From: Pseudomonadota bacterium
Lineage (GTDB): Bacteria; Pseudomonadota; Gammaproteobacteria; Burkholderiales; Thiobacillaceae
DNA: 64,000 bases
Assembly: GCA_021848725.1 (NCBI GenBank)
Contig: JAJZTS010000001.1
Span: forward strand, 62,001-126,000
Direction of reading: 5' to 3'
Part shown: positions 52,441 through 62,026 of the stretch, in pieces
Numbering within the stretch: position 1 is the first letter of the stretch
Layout of the letters: every line of letters starts with the position of its first letter
Translations under genes and position numbers: made by a program
Notes under the pieces: generated by a model
Database searches by the model: none
What the model was told of the DNA's origin: nothing
The model's input: the letters and a program-made list of their open reading frames with translations, nothing else

Positions 52441-53175
52441 ATGTCCGCAGCCGGCCATAGCCTGTTCATCGCCGACCTGCATTTGAGCCCGGCGCTGCCC
52501 CGGGCGACCGCCTTGTTCAAGCAGTTCCTCCGCGATGCGGCGCCGCAGGCGGCGGCGCTGTATATCCTGGGCGACCTGTTCGAGGCCTGGGTCGGCGACG
52601 ACGACCTCGACCTGCCCTTCCATCTGGATATTGCCCAGGCCCTGGCCGAGTTGCCACGCCAGGGCGTGCGCGTCTACCTGATGCACGGCAACCGCGATTT
52701 TCTGCTGGGCGAGCGGTTCTTGCATGCCGCCGGCGCAAGCCTGTTGAACGACCCGCAACTGTTGGACATCCACGGCCGCCCGACCCTGTTGTCGCACGGC
52801 GATGCCTTCTGCACCGACGACCACCGGTATCAAGCCTTTCGCCGGCAAGTGCGCGAGCCCGCCTGGCAAGCGGCCTTCCTCGCCAAGCCTTATGCTGAAC
52901 GGCGACAGATGGCGCAAGCCCTGCGCGAACAAAGCGAACAGGAAAAGGCCGGCAAGGCGATGGCGATCATGGACGTGAACACCGAGGCCGTGGCCACCGC
53001 CCTGCGCGCGCACGGCTACCCGCGCCTGATCCACGGCCATACCCATAGACCGGCCCGGCATGTGCATGAGGTCGACGGCCAGCGCTGCGAACGTTGGGTA
53101 CTGCCCGATTGGTACGAAGGCGGCGGTTATGTGCGCTGCGATGCGGCCGGTTGCGCAGCGTTTACTTTAGATTGA
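52441..53175 (+). CDS. lpxH: UDP-2,3-diacylglucosamine diphosphatase
   Basis: Calcineurin-like phosphoesterase of lipid A synthesis, cleaving UDP-2,3-diacylglucosamine to lipid X and UMP, peripheral to the inner membrane. 244 residues with the metal motifs LFIADLHLSP, LGDLFEAWVGDDDLD, LMHGNRDFLLG, LLSHGDAFCTDD and LIHGHTHRPARH. Completes the lipid A steps lpxA, lpxD and lpxB at the window's start, far from that cluster. A cyclophilin gene precedes it, as in many betaproteobacteria. The 3' end overlaps the opposing gene by 14 bases. Confidence 0.96.
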   Translation: MSAAGHSLFIADLHLSPALPRATALFKQFLRDAAPQAAALYILGDLFEAWVGDDDLDLPFHLDIAQALAELPRQGVRVYLMHGNRDFLLGERFLHAAGASLLNDPQLLDIHGRPTLLSHGDAFCTDDHRYQAFRRQVREPAWQAAFLAKPYAERRQMAQALREQSEQEKAGKAMAIMDVNTEAVATALRAHGYPRLIHGHTHRPARHVHEVDGQRCERWVLPDWYEGGGYVRCDAAGCAAFTLD

Positions 53176-53800
53176 AGTGCTGGTAGCTCGCCGGCAGCAC
53201 GAATAGCTCGGGCCGCGCCTCGCGCGCCGTATGGCTGCGATAGCTGCGGCTGCGGCCATCGGCATAGCGGATCGCCAGCGGCAAACCGCCTTCATATTCG
53301 AACCCCGCCCTCACCCCATCCACCGCCAAGGCGCAAGGGTCGCGCAGATCGGCCGGGGTCGACTGCCAGGCCTTGGCCTGGCTCGCCGCCAAGGCGCGGC
53401 GCAGATCGGCCAGCAGGCGCGCCGCGTCCGGCAACAGCGGGGCCGAGCGCACCTCCAGGCAAAACTGGCCATTCACACTCAATTGCCGCGTCTGCGGTGC
53501 CGTGTCGGCCACATTCAAGCGCCAGCCCTTGGGCAAGGCGACCGGCTTTTTCGGCGCTGTAATTTCGGTGATGCGCTCGTTGTCGTGCGCGACGATATAG
53601 ACCTTGCCGGCGCGCCGGTCGAACAGCGTGAAGTCCTCGGCATCCACGCCGTAGTCCAAACGGAGCAGGTCGCCATAAGCCAGGATGCGGCTTAGATACG
53701 GCGCCTCGCCAGGATCGTTGTCCTGGTAGACGATCTCCGTCATCGTCGCCGCACCGGCCCATGCCGGCAGCAAGCCGAACATCAGCCAAAACGCCTTCAT
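53162..53800 (-). CDS. Exported protein of unknown function
   Basis: 212 residues from ATG 53800, which overlaps the metZ stop. A signal peptide (about 1-18, FWLMFGLLPAWAGA) is followed by a mostly beta domain: YLSRILAYGDLLRLDYGVD, FTLFDRRAGKVYIVAHDN, then ITEITAPKKPVALP, an organisation like proteins that fold around a lipid or metal (DUF4412/LolA-like). A Cys pair (NGQFCLEV, RDPCALAV) could be oxidised. I do not recognise a named family. The frame is open upstream but runs against metZ. Confidence 0.72.
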   Translation of the reverse strand: MKAFWLMFGLLPAWAGAATMTEIVYQDNDPGEAPYLSRILAYGDLLRLDYGVDAEDFTLFDRRAGKVYIVAHDNERITEITAPKKPVALPKGWRLNVADTAPQTRQLSVNGQFCLEVRSAPLLPDAARLLADLRRALAASQAKAWQSTPADLRDPCALAVDGVRAGFEYEGGLPLAIRYADGRSRSYRSHTAREARPELFVLPASYQHFNLK

Positions 53801-54972
53801 AGCTTGTCCAATCCGCGTGCCAGATCGGCCTTGAGGTCGACCACCGACTCCAGGCCGACCGCAATGCGGATCAGCCCGTCGCCGATGCCGGCGTCCATCC
53901 GCTGCTCCGGCGTCATCCGGCTGTGCGTGGTAGTGGCCGGATGGGTGATGGTGGTCTTGGTGTCGCCTAGGTTGGCGGTAATCGACATGAGCCGGGTCGC
54001 GTCGATCACCTGCCAGGCGGCATCCTTGCCGCCGACCACGTCGAAGGCGACGATGCCGCCGCCGGTCTTTTGCTGCCGCATCGCGAGCGCGTGCTGCGGG
54101 TGCGACGGCAGCCCCGGATACAGCACGCGGCTGACCTTGGGCTGCGTCTCGAGCCAAGTTGCCAGTTCCAGCGCATGGCGCGAATGCGCCTCCATGCGCA
54201 GGCTCAAGGTCTCCATGCCCTTGAGCAATACCCAGGCATTGAAGGCGGACAGCGTCGGCCCCGCCGTGCGCAGGAAGGTATACACCCCTTCCATCAGCTC
54301 CTTTTTGCCCAGCACCGCGCCGCCGAGCACGCGGCCCTGGCCGTCCAGATACTTGGTCGCCGAGTGGATGACGATGTCGGCGCCCAACTTAAGCGGCTGC
54401 TGCAAGGCCGGCGAACAGAAGCAGTTGTCGACCGCCAGCCAGGCACCCGACGTATGGGCGATGGCGGCCAAGGCGGCGATGTCGCTCACCTCGGTCAGCG
54501 GATTGGACGGCGACTCCAAGAAGAACAGCCGGGTGTTCGGCTTGACCGCACGGCGCCACTCCTCTGGATCGGTCGGCGAGACGAAGGTGGTCTCGATGCC
54601 GAAGCGGCCCAGGATGTTGTTGAACAATTGCACGGTCGAGCCGAAGATCGAGCGCGACGCGACGACGTGCTCGCCCGCCTTCATCAAACCCATCACCGTA
54701 GCGAGGATCGCGGCCATGCCGGAAGAAAATGCGACGCAACGCTCGGCCCCTTCCAACGCGGCCAGACGCTGCTCGAACATGGTTACGGTCGGATTGGTGA
54801 AGCGCGCATAGATATTGCCTGGCTCGGCACCGGAAAAGCGCGCGGCCGCCTCGGCGGCGCTGTTGAACACAAAGCTCGAGGTCAGAAATACCGCCTCGGA
54901 ATGCTCGTTGAACTGGCTGCGTACGGTACCCGCACGCACGGCCAGGGTCTCAAGCTCGAAATCGTCGATCAT
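53797..54972 (-). CDS. metZ: O-succinylhomoserine sulfhydrylase
   Basis: PLP enzyme making homocysteine from O-succinylhomoserine and sulfide, bypassing cystathionine. From ATG 54972 it has 391 residues; upstream in-frame residues lie in the terminator and are not conserved. Cys/Met-metabolism PLP family motifs: SSGMAAILATVMGLM, the PSNPLTEVSDI block, VDNCFCSPALQQPL and the PLP Lys in HSATKYLDGQGRVLGG. Transcription passes through a SAM-II riboswitch and terminator just upstream, so the gene should be off when SAM is plentiful. Confidence 0.96.
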   Translation of the reverse strand: MIDDFELETLAVRAGTVRSQFNEHSEAVFLTSSFVFNSAAEAAARFSGAEPGNIYARFTNPTVTMFEQRLAALEGAERCVAFSSGMAAILATVMGLMKAGEHVVASRSIFGSTVQLFNNILGRFGIETTFVSPTDPEEWRRAVKPNTRLFFLESPSNPLTEVSDIAALAAIAHTSGAWLAVDNCFCSPALQQPLKLGADIVIHSATKYLDGQGRVLGGAVLGKKELMEGVYTFLRTAGPTLSAFNAWVLLKGMETLSLRMEAHSRHALELATWLETQPKVSRVLYPGLPSHPQHALAMRQQKTGGGIVAFDVVGGKDAAWQVIDATRLMSITANLGDTKTTITHPATTTHSRMTPEQRMDAGIGDGLIRIAVGLESVVDLKADLARGLDKL

Positions 54973-54985
54973 CGTAATCCCCAAA

Positions 54986-55028
54986 AACAAAAAACCCGTT
55001 TTGCGCTTGCGCTGCCAAAACGGGTTTT
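54986..55028 (-). terminator. Rho-independent terminator, expression platform of the metZ leader
   Basis: Perfect 13-bp stem, 55016-55028 with 54991-55003, loop of 12, then on the minus strand TTTTTTGTTTTTGG. It lies immediately after the riboswitch and 14 bases before the metZ ATG, too close for a separate metZ promoter between them, so it is best read as the riboswitch-controlled terminator rather than the purF terminator. Confidence 0.88.
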
Positions 55029-55085
55029 CCCACGCTTTAGCTGGATTTTTTACGCGCCCGCAAGCTGTTCTCAAATCGGCGCGGC
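55029..55085 (-). promoter_or_regulatory. SAM-II riboswitch aptamer upstream of metZ
   Basis: On the minus strand the transcript reads CGCGCC-GAUUUGA at the 5' end, GCUUGC in the loop, GGCGCG closing the P1 stem, then A-rich AAAAAAU and AGCUAAAGCGUGGG. P1 pairs 55083-55078 with 55058-55053 (six GC pairs). GCUU in the loop can pair with AAGC in the 3' strand to form the pseudoknot. GAUUU, GCUUGC and GCUAAA are the conserved blocks of the SAM-II (metA) class as I know it, and metZ is a typical target. Confidence 0.85.
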
Positions 55086-55089
55086 TTCA

Positions 55090-55118
55090 AAATTACTCTG
55101 GCGGCGAAGCCATGTCAA
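55090..55118 (-). promoter_or_regulatory. Sigma-70 promoter of metZ
   Basis: Minus strand: perfect -35 TTGACA (55118-55113), 17-base spacer, -10 TAATTT (55095-55090). The predicted start, seven bases on at about 55083, is the first base of the riboswitch P1 stem. It lies in the gap just after the purF stop, so metZ has its own regulated transcript. Confidence 0.75.
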
Positions 55119-55123
55119 TCAGT

Positions 55124-56641
55124 TCATACGGTGCTCAGGTTCAAGTGCATCTGCCGTGTTGGCAACGATGCCGACGCCGACGACGCGCCGCTACGCTGCG
55201 CTTCCAAGCGAGCCAAGTACTCCTCCGACACATTGCCGGTGATGTAGTGGCCGTCGAAGCACGAGGCATCGAAGCGCTTGATATTCGGGTTGAGCCCTTG
55301 CACCGCCGCGATCAGGTCGGGCAGGTCTTGGTAGATCACCGCATCGGCCCCGATCTCGCGCGCGATCTCTTCGTCGGTACGACCGGTGGCGAGCAATTCC
55401 GCACGCGTCGGCATGTCGATGCCATAGACATTGGGGAAGCGCACCGGCGGGCTGGCCGACGCGAAGTAGACCGATCGCGCCCCCGCCTCGCGGGCCATCT
55501 GGATGATCTCGCGGCTGGTGGTGCCACGCACGATGGAATCGTCCACCAGCAGCACGTTCTTGCCCTTGAATTCCAACGCCATCGCGTTGAGCTTCTGGCG
55601 CACCGATTTCCGGCGCACGCCCTGCCCCGGCATGATGAAGGTACGGCCGATATAGCGGTTCTTGATGAAGCCTTCGCGGTAGTCGATGCCGAGCCGGTTG
55701 GCCAATTGCAGCGCGCTCGGCCGGCTGGTATCCGGGATCGGGATGACCACATCGATCTTCAGATGACCGAACTGGCGCTTGATCTTCTCGGCCAAATACT
55801 CGCCCATGCGCAGGCGGCTCTCATAAACGGATATGCCATCGATCACCGAATCGGGCCGGGCGAAATAGACATACTCGAAGATGCATGGATTCAACTGGGC
55901 GCCTTCGATGCACTTGCAATTGAAGAAGTGGCCGTCCAGGGTGACGACGATGGCCTCGCCCGGCTGCACGTCGCGCTCCAAGCGGAAGCCCATGGCGTCG
56001 AGGGTGACGCTCTCGGATGCCACCATCCATTCGGTGCCTGCCTCGCTTTCTTGCTTACCGATCACCAGGGGTCGGATGCCGAACGGGTCACGGAAGGCCA
56101 CCAGGCCGAAGCCCGCGATCATCGCCACCACGGCATACGATCCCTGGCAGCGGCGATGCACACCGGCGACCGCCTCGAATACGGCCTCGACCGTGAGGCG
56201 ATGGTCCTTGACCGCCGCATTGAGCTCATGGGCCAGGACATTGAGCAGTACTTCGGAATCCGAACCGGTATTCACGTGGCGCAGGTCCTGGCGAAAGATT
56301 TCTTCCTGCAGGCGTTCGGTATTGGTCAGGTTGCCGTTGTGTGCGAGCACGATGCCGAACGGCGAATTTACATAGAACGGCTGCGCCTCGGCCGAACTGG
56401 CCGCGCTGCCTGCGGTCGGATAGCGCACCTGCGCCACACCGGCATTGCCCACCAGATTGCGCATGTCGCGGGTGCGAAAGACGTCGCGCACCATGCCGCT
56501 GTTCTTGTGCATGTGGAACATATTGCCGTCGGCGGTAACAATGCCTGCGGCATCCTGGCCGCGATGCTGCAGCAGTTGCAAGCCGTCATACAGCAACTGA
56601 TTCACGGGCTGATGCGAAACGACTCCGATAATCCCGCACAT
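55124..56641 (-). CDS. purF: Amidophosphoribosyltransferase
   Basis: First step of purine synthesis: PRPP plus glutamine to phosphoribosylamine. The 505 residues (E. coli 505) start MCGIIGVVSH, where Cys2 becomes the N-terminal nucleophile of the glutaminase domain; the synthase domain has the PRPP motif VLLVDDSIVRGTTSREI and the FIKNRYIGRTFI block. Preceded by cvpA, the common operon pairing. Confidence 0.98.
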   Translation of the reverse strand: MCGIIGVVSHQPVNQLLYDGLQLLQHRGQDAAGIVTADGNMFHMHKNSGMVRDVFRTRDMRNLVGNAGVAQVRYPTAGSAASSAEAQPFYVNSPFGIVLAHNGNLTNTERLQEEIFRQDLRHVNTGSDSEVLLNVLAHELNAAVKDHRLTVEAVFEAVAGVHRRCQGSYAVVAMIAGFGLVAFRDPFGIRPLVIGKQESEAGTEWMVASESVTLDAMGFRLERDVQPGEAIVVTLDGHFFNCKCIEGAQLNPCIFEYVYFARPDSVIDGISVYESRLRMGEYLAEKIKRQFGHLKIDVVIPIPDTSRPSALQLANRLGIDYREGFIKNRYIGRTFIMPGQGVRRKSVRQKLNAMALEFKGKNVLLVDDSIVRGTTSREIIQMAREAGARSVYFASASPPVRFPNVYGIDMPTRAELLATGRTDEEIAREIGADAVIYQDLPDLIAAVQGLNPNIKRFDASCFDGHYITGNVSEEYLARLEAQRSGASSASASLPTRQMHLNLSTV

Positions 56642-56651
56642 GGCGAATCTC

Positions 56652-57140
56652 CTACTGAAACTGAATAAGCGCCGCCAAATCCTCAGGCAGCCACGGCTTT
56701 ATTGCGACTACCGCCGACTCCAGCCAGGAATGGCTCCAGGAGTCCTGCCACGCCTGGGTCTTCGGCAACGAGGTCAGCCCCGCAACGACGGTCAACGACA
56801 ACAACAATACCAGCGCTCGCGCGCCGCCGAACAATAAACCGACGGCCTTGTCATAGGCACCAAGGCCAACCATGTTGACCATGCCGCGCAGCAACATCGA
56901 GGCCAAGCTCGCCAGCAGCAGCACCACGACGAACACGAGCACCAAAGCGACGCCATAGCGCAAGGCCGGGTTATCGATGCCCGGCACCTCGGCGCTGAAT
57001 CCCGGCGCCAGGGTCTTGGCTGCATAGAAGGCCAGCACCCAGCCTGCCAACGACATCGCTTCGCGCACGAAACCGCGCATCAATCCGATCACACACGACA
57101 AGCCCCCGACGGCGAGAACGAGCCAGTCGACGACGGTCAT
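56652..57140 (-). CDS. cvpA: CvpA-family membrane protein
   Basis: 162 residues with four membrane helices: VVDWLVLAVGGLSCVIGLMRGF, REAMSLAGWVLAFYAAKTL, YGVALVLVFVVVLLLASLAS and the later ARALVLLLSLTVVAGL. In E. coli CvpA is needed for colicin V production and envelope-stress resistance. It stands directly before purF, as in many proteobacteria, and overlaps the SPOR gene by four bases. Confidence 0.93.
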   Translation of the reverse strand: MTVVDWLVLAVGGLSCVIGLMRGFVREAMSLAGWVLAFYAAKTLAPGFSAEVPGIDNPALRYGVALVLVFVVVLLLASLASMLLRGMVNMVGLGAYDKAVGLLFGGARALVLLLSLTVVAGLTSLPKTQAWQDSWSHSWLESAVVAIKPWLPEDLAALIQFQ

Positions 57141-57868
57141 GGCGCAATCAGGACCGGACTGAACGCCTTCGACTTCAGTTTAGCCTGCACTTCCAATGCT
57201 TGCTGCTTTTCGGCATAGGGCCCCACCCACACGCGGCTTTGGCCGCCGGCATGGACGATCTTGGCCTTGTAGCCGGTCTTGCCCAGCTTGTCGGCCAACT
57301 GCTTGGCGTTCTGTTCGTTGCCGAAAACGCCCAATTGCACGAAATAACCGGATTTTGCCGAGGCCGTAGGCGTCGGGCTGGCCGGCTTGGCCTCGTCCTT
57401 TTTGGCCGTTTTGTCGACCGGTTTGGCAGCAGGCTTTTCGATCGGCTTCGGCTCGGTCTTGCTCGGCTTGTCCGCTTTGGCGGGGGACGTGACAGCCTTG
57501 ACTGGCTCGGATTTGGCGGATTCGGCCTTGGCTGGCTGCGCTGTGGCCGCCTGGGCGACAACGCTGGGTGCGACCGGTTTGACCGTCGCATCGGCCATGG
57601 CCGCGGCCGGCGGCTGCGTTTGCTCGGCCGCAGCGGGCGCCGATGGCTTCAAATCGGGCGCCGGCGGGGCGACGGGCTGCTGAAATGGCGTGTCTTGGCC
57701 TGGAATGCGGATATCGACATCTTCGCCCAGCGGTTTGGGTTCCGGCTCGAACAGCATCGGCAGGACAACGATGACGACCAGTGCCAAGGCAATCGCGCCG
57801 ATCAAGCGGCGCCGCGCGCGGCGGCGCAGATCGAGTTCTTCAGAAGACGGGGTATTCGCAGCGGCCAT
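57137..57868 (-). CDS. SPOR-domain membrane protein (DedD-like)
   Basis: 243 residues: a cytoplasmic basic N-terminus, one membrane helix (about 22-40, LIGAIALALVVIVVLPML), a long Pro/Ala/Lys-rich periplasmic linker (about 65-165) of low complexity, and a SPOR domain (about 168-243: GYFVQLGVFGNEQNAKQLAD, YKAKIVHAGGQSRVWVGPY). SPOR domains bind denuded glycan strands at the division septum. The DedD-cvpA-purF order supports a DedD-type division role. Confidence 0.92.
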   Translation of the reverse strand: MAAANTPSSEELDLRRRARRRLIGAIALALVVIVVLPMLFEPEPKPLGEDVDIRIPGQDTPFQQPVAPPAPDLKPSAPAAAEQTQPPAAAMADATVKPVAPSVVAQAATAQPAKAESAKSEPVKAVTSPAKADKPSKTEPKPIEKPAAKPVDKTAKKDEAKPASPTPTASAKSGYFVQLGVFGNEQNAKQLADKLGKTGYKAKIVHAGGQSRVWVGPYAEKQQALEVQAKLKSKAFSPVLIAP

Positions 57869-57877
57869 TCAGATGTC

Positions 57878-59131
57878 CTAGGTGCGCGCCATGATTTGGG
57901 CAACGGTATAAAAGGAACCGAAGGCCGCAATTGTATCAGTCGGCTTCGCCGCTTCACAGGCCGACTGCCAGGCCGTGGCGACGTCCGCATGGACCGTATA
58001 GCTGCACCCGGCGGCTTGCAAGACCCTCGCCAAGGCATCGCCATCGTTCCCGCGCGGCACATTCAGCCCGGCGATATGCCAATGGCCGATCACCCTGCTT
58101 AACTCGGCCACTACCCCGGCGATATCTTTGTCGCCCAGCATGGCGAATACCGCATGGATTTCGCCCGGATTGGGCAGATCGCGCAGGTTTGCCGCCAAGC
58201 TGCGGGCCGACTCCGGGTTATGGGCGACATCGAGGAGGCGCCGGGGCTGCTCGCCGACGAGCTGGAAGCGGCCGGGCTGGCGAGCCTCATTCAGTCCTTC
58301 GCCGACGGCTTCGGAATCGACCGGCAAGCGTTGCCGCAAGGCCCACAATGCGGCGAGCGCGACGGCGGCATTGTTGTATTGATGCCGGCCCGGCATGCGG
58401 GGCTGAGGCAGGTTCGCATAGTCGACGCCGCCCACCCGGCAAGACCAGTGATCACGACCGATATCGAGCTGGATGTCCTGCCCGATCCTGATCAATTGGA
58501 CCCCCAGCGCGGCCGCATGCTTGAGCAGGCTTTGCGGCGGATTGGCCTCGCCACAGATCGCCGGCCGCCCTGCCCGCAAGACACCGGCCTTCTCAAGGCC
58601 GATGCATTCCCGGTCCGGCCCGAGATAATCCTGATGATCGAGATCGATGGTGGTGACGATGGCGCAATCGGCATCCCAGAGATTGACCGCGTCGAGCCGG
58701 CCGCCCAGGCCCACTTCCAGCACCATCGCCTCGACGCCCTGTTGCTGGAATAGCCAGACGGCCGCCAGGGTGCCTTGTTCGAAATAGGTCAGCGAGGTGT
58801 TGCCCCGCGCCTGCTCCACGGCATTGAAGGCGTTGGCGAGATCGGCGTCGCTCGCCTCCTGGCGGCCGATACGCACGCGTTCGTTGTAGCGCAGGAGATG
58901 CGGCGAGGTGTAACAGCCGACTTGATAACCCGCGGCGCTCAGCATGGCTTCGAGATAGGCGCAGACCGAGCCTTTGCCGTTGGTACCGGCCACCGTGATG
59001 ATCGGGCAAGCCGGCTGCAGGCCGAGCCGGGCCCGGACCGCTTCGGCGCGGTCGAGGCCGAGATCGATGGCTTTGGGGTGTCGGGTTTCGAGTAGCGCCA
59101 GCCACTCGGAAAGCGTTTTAGGTAGGCTCAA
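57878..59131 (-). CDS. folC: Dihydrofolate/folylpolyglutamate synthase
   Basis: Adds glutamate to dihydropteroate and extends folate polyglutamate tails. 417 residues of the Mur-ligase fold: the ATP loop TVAGTNGKGSVCAYLEAML, VGCYTSPHLLRYNERVRI, the LEVGLGGRLDAVN motif, VTTIDLDHQDYLG and the C-terminal domain with HAVFAMLGDKD. Nine bases before the SPOR gene and 16 after accD. Confidence 0.96.
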   Translation of the reverse strand: MSLPKTLSEWLALLETRHPKAIDLGLDRAEAVRARLGLQPACPIITVAGTNGKGSVCAYLEAMLSAAGYQVGCYTSPHLLRYNERVRIGRQEASDADLANAFNAVEQARGNTSLTYFEQGTLAAVWLFQQQGVEAMVLEVGLGGRLDAVNLWDADCAIVTTIDLDHQDYLGPDRECIGLEKAGVLRAGRPAICGEANPPQSLLKHAAALGVQLIRIGQDIQLDIGRDHWSCRVGGVDYANLPQPRMPGRHQYNNAAVALAALWALRQRLPVDSEAVGEGLNEARQPGRFQLVGEQPRRLLDVAHNPESARSLAANLRDLPNPGEIHAVFAMLGDKDIAGVVAELSRVIGHWHIAGLNVPRGNDGDALARVLQAAGCSYTVHADVATAWQSACEAAKPTDTIAAFGSFYTVAQIMART

Positions 59132-59147
59132 GTAGCTGGCGAGTGAA

Positions 59148-60014
59148 TCAGTTTTTCGGCGCGGGCTTTCGCATCATCGCCGTGCATAGACGGGCAATAT
59201 CGCCGCGCAGCTCGCGCCGATCGACGATCCTATCGATCGCGCCATGCTCGAGCAGGAACTCGGCGCGCTGGAAGCCCTCGGGCAGCTTTTCGCGCACGGT
59301 CTGCTCGATCACGCGCGGACCGGCAAAGCCGATCAGGGCATTGGGCTCGGCGATGATCACATCGCCGAGCGTGGCGAAACTGGCGGAGACACCACCCATG
59401 GTCGGATCGGTCAGCACCGAGATGAACGGCAGCCGATTGGCCGCCAACTGGGTCAAAGCCGCGCTGGTCTTGGCCATCTGCATCAGGGACAACAGGCCCT
59501 CCTGCATGCGGGCACCGCCGCTGGCGGAGAAGCAGACGAAGGGCTTCTTGCCCTTGATCGCGGCCTCGACGCCACGGACGAAACGTTCGCCGACCACCGA
59601 GCCCATGGAGCCGCCCATGAAGCGGAACTCGAAGGCGGCAGCGACCATGGCCACACCCTCGACCTTGCCTTCCATCACCACCAGGGCGTCGGTCTCCTTG
59701 GTCTCTTTGGTCGCGTCTTCCAACCGATCGACGTATTTTTTGCTGTCCTTGAACTTCAGGGTGTCGACCGGCACCACGTTGCCGGCGATCTCGCTGCCGC
59801 TGTCCTCGTCGAAGAACAGGCCCAGGCGCTGGCGGGCGCTGATCCGGTTGTGGTGGTTGCACTTGGGGCAGACCTGCATGTTGTTGTCGAGATCGGCCGT
59901 GTACAACACCGCCTCGCAACTCGGGCACTTGCTCCACAGGCCCTCGGGCATCGTCTTGCGCGATTCGGCGCGGCGCTTGATCTTGGGCGGGATAATCTTC
60001 TGGAACCAGCTCAT
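59148..60014 (-). CDS. accD: Acetyl-CoA carboxylase carboxyltransferase beta subunit
   Basis: Forms the transferase half of acetyl-CoA carboxylase with AccA, making malonyl-CoA. 288 residues: a four-Cys zinc ribbon (about 27-50; CPSCEAVLY and CPKCNHH), then a crotonase-like domain with [30 protein letters not shown] and [12 protein letters not shown]. Nineteen bases after trpA and followed by folC. Confidence 0.97.
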   Translation of the reverse strand: MSWFQKIIPPKIKRRAESRKTMPEGLWSKCPSCEAVLYTADLDNNMQVCPKCNHHNRISARQRLGLFFDEDSGSEIAGNVVPVDTLKFKDSKKYVDRLEDATKETKETDALVVMEGKVEGVAMVAAAFEFRFMGGSMGSVVGERFVRGVEAAIKGKKPFVCFSASGGARMQEGLLSLMQMAKTSAALTQLAANRLPFISVLTDPTMGGVSASFATLGDVIIAEPNALIGFAGPRVIEQTVREKLPEGFQRAEFLLEHGAIDRIVDRRELRGDIARLCTAMMRKPAPKN

Positions 60015-60032
60015 GGGGTCACCTCGAATGGG

Positions 60033-60833
60033 TTATTTCTTGTCCAGCGCGGCGCGCACGCCGGCGACGAATTGTTTGACGTTATCGACCACGCGCTCGC
60101 GCGGCGACTGTTCGATCTCCTGCACGATGCGGCTGCCGATCACCACGGCATCGGCCAGGTCGGCCACGCGGCGGGCGGTCTCGGCGTCGCGGATACCGAA
60201 GCCGACGCCGATGGGCAAGGCGATGTGCTTGCGCAGTTGCGGCAGTTTCTGCTCGATCGCGGACAGGTCGAGATGGCCGGCGCCGGTGACACCCTTGAGC
60301 GAGACGTAATAGACATAGCCGCGGGCGAGCTTGGCCACCTCGGCGATGCGCGCATCGACCGTGGTCGGTGCCAGCAGGAAGATCGGGTCGAGGCCGTGCG
60401 CTTCCAGATGGGCGAAGGCCGCGTGGCTCTCCTCCGGCGGGAAATCGACGGTCAATACGCCGTCGACGCCGGCCTCGGCGGCTCGCTGGGCGAACGCCTC
60501 CCAGCCCATAGCCTCGATCGGGTTGCCGTAGCCCATTAGCACCACCGGCGTGGTCGCATCCTGCTGGCGAAACTCGGCGACCATGGCCAGCACCGAACGC
60601 AGGGTCACACCGTTTTTCAGGGCGCGCTCCGAGGCGCGCTGGATGGTCGGGCCGTCGGCCATCGGGTCGGAGAACGGCACGCCCAGCTCCAGCACGTCCG
60701 CCCCGGCCCCGACCAGCGCATGGAGCAACGGCACGGTCAGCTGCGGATCGGGATCGCCGGCGGTGATGAAGGGGATCAGCGCCTTGCGCTGCTGCGCCTT
60801 CAACCTATCGAACACGGCCTGGATGCGGCTCAT
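60033..60833 (-). CDS. trpA: Tryptophan synthase alpha chain
   Basis: Cleaves indole-3-glycerol phosphate to indole for TrpB. From ATG 60833, overlapping the trpB stop, there are 266 residues. Catalytic Glu and Asp appear in [33 protein letters not shown] and [18 protein letters not shown] complete the barrel. The upstream open frame is trpB shadow. Confidence 0.97.
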   Translation of the reverse strand: MSRIQAVFDRLKAQQRKALIPFITAGDPDPQLTVPLLHALVGAGADVLELGVPFSDPMADGPTIQRASERALKNGVTLRSVLAMVAEFRQQDATTPVVLMGYGNPIEAMGWEAFAQRAAEAGVDGVLTVDFPPEESHAAFAHLEAHGLDPIFLLAPTTVDARIAEVAKLARGYVYYVSLKGVTGAGHLDLSAIEQKLPQLRKHIALPIGVGFGIRDAETARRVADLADAVVIGSRIVQEIEQSPRERVVDNVKQFVAGVRAALDKK

Positions 60834-62026
60834 AGGGTGATGCCCTTGATCCGCGCCACCGTGTTCATGTCCTTGTCGCCGCGGCCGGAGAGATTGACCA
60901 GCAGCGCCTTGTCCTTGCCCATGGTCGGCGCGATCTTGAGCGCGTGGGCCAGGGCGTGGCTGGATTCCAGGGCGGGGATGATGCCCTCGAACCGGCACAG
61001 CGCATCGAAGGCGGCGATGGCCTCGTCGTCGTTGATGGCGACGTATTCGGCGCGATGCAGATCTTTCAGCAGGCAGTGCTCGGGGCCGACGCCGGGGTAG
61101 TCGAGGCCGGCCGAGATGGAATGGGTCTCGACGATCTGGCCGTTTTCGTCCTGCATCAGATAGACCTTGTTGCCGTGCAGCACGCCGACCTTGGCGTTGC
61201 CGGTCAAGGGCGCGGCGTGTTGGCCGCTGCCGATGCCGTGGCCGCCGGCCTCGACGCCGATCAGGCGTACGCCTTCGACGTCGATGTAGGGATGGAAGAT
61301 GCCGATGGCATTGGAGCCACCGCCGACGCAGGCGATCACCGCGTCCGGCTGGCGGCCGATCATCTCCGGCATCTGCACCTTGGCTTCGTTGCCGATCACG
61401 CACTGGAAGTCGCGCACCAGCATCGGGTAGGGATGCGGGCCGGCCGCCGTGCCGAAGATGTAGAAGGTAGTCTCGACGTTGGTCACCCAATCGCGGATCG
61501 CTTCGTTGCAGGCGTCCTTCAGGGTGCGCGAGCCGCTCTCCACCGGCACCACGGTGGCGCCGAGCAGCTTCATGCGGAAGACATTGGGCGCTTGACGCTG
61601 CACGTCCTCGGCGCCCATGTAGACCACGCATTCCATGCCGAAACGGGCGGCCACGGTGGCGGTGGCGACGCCGTGCATGCCGGCGCCGGTCTCGGCGATC
61701 ACCCGCTTCTTGCCCATGCGGCGGGCTAGCAGGGCCTGGCCGATGGCGTTGTTGATCTTGTGCGCGCCGGTGTGGTTAAGGTCCTCGCGCTTGAGATAGA
61801 TCTGGGCGCCGCCGAACTGTTCGGACAGCCGCTTGGCGTGATAGATCGGGCTGGGCCGACCAACGTAGTGTTTCAGCTCGTAGGCGAACTCGGCCTTGAA
61901 TTCGGGATCGTCGCGGAAATGCTCATACTGACGGCGCAACTCGTCGACCGCCGGCATCAGCGTCTCCGCCATGTAGATGCCGCCGTAAGGGCCGAAGTGG
62001 CCGCCGTTATCGGGATAGTTGTACAT
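60830..62026 (-). CDS. trpB: Tryptophan synthase beta chain
   Basis: PLP enzyme joining indole and serine. 398 residues; PLP Lys in [39 protein letters not shown], the [15 protein letters not shown] phosphate loop and [16 protein letters not shown]. The ATG at 62026 lies inside trpF, giving a 20-base overlap. Confidence 0.98.
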   Translation of the reverse strand: MYNYPDNGGHFGPYGGIYMAETLMPAVDELRRQYEHFRDDPEFKAEFAYELKHYVGRPSPIYHAKRLSEQFGGAQIYLKREDLNHTGAHKINNAIGQALLARRMGKKRVIAETGAGMHGVATATVAARFGMECVVYMGAEDVQRQAPNVFRMKLLGATVVPVESGSRTLKDACNEAIRDWVTNVETTFYIFGTAAGPHPYPMLVRDFQCVIGNEAKVQMPEMIGRQPDAVIACVGGGSNAIGIFHPYIDVEGVRLIGVEAGGHGIGSGQHAAPLTGNAKVGVLHGNKVYLMQDENGQIVETHSISAGLDYPGVGPEHCLLKDLHRAEYVAINDDEAIAAFDALCRFEGIIPALESSHALAHALKIAPTMGKDKALLVNLSGRGDKDMNTVARIKGITL

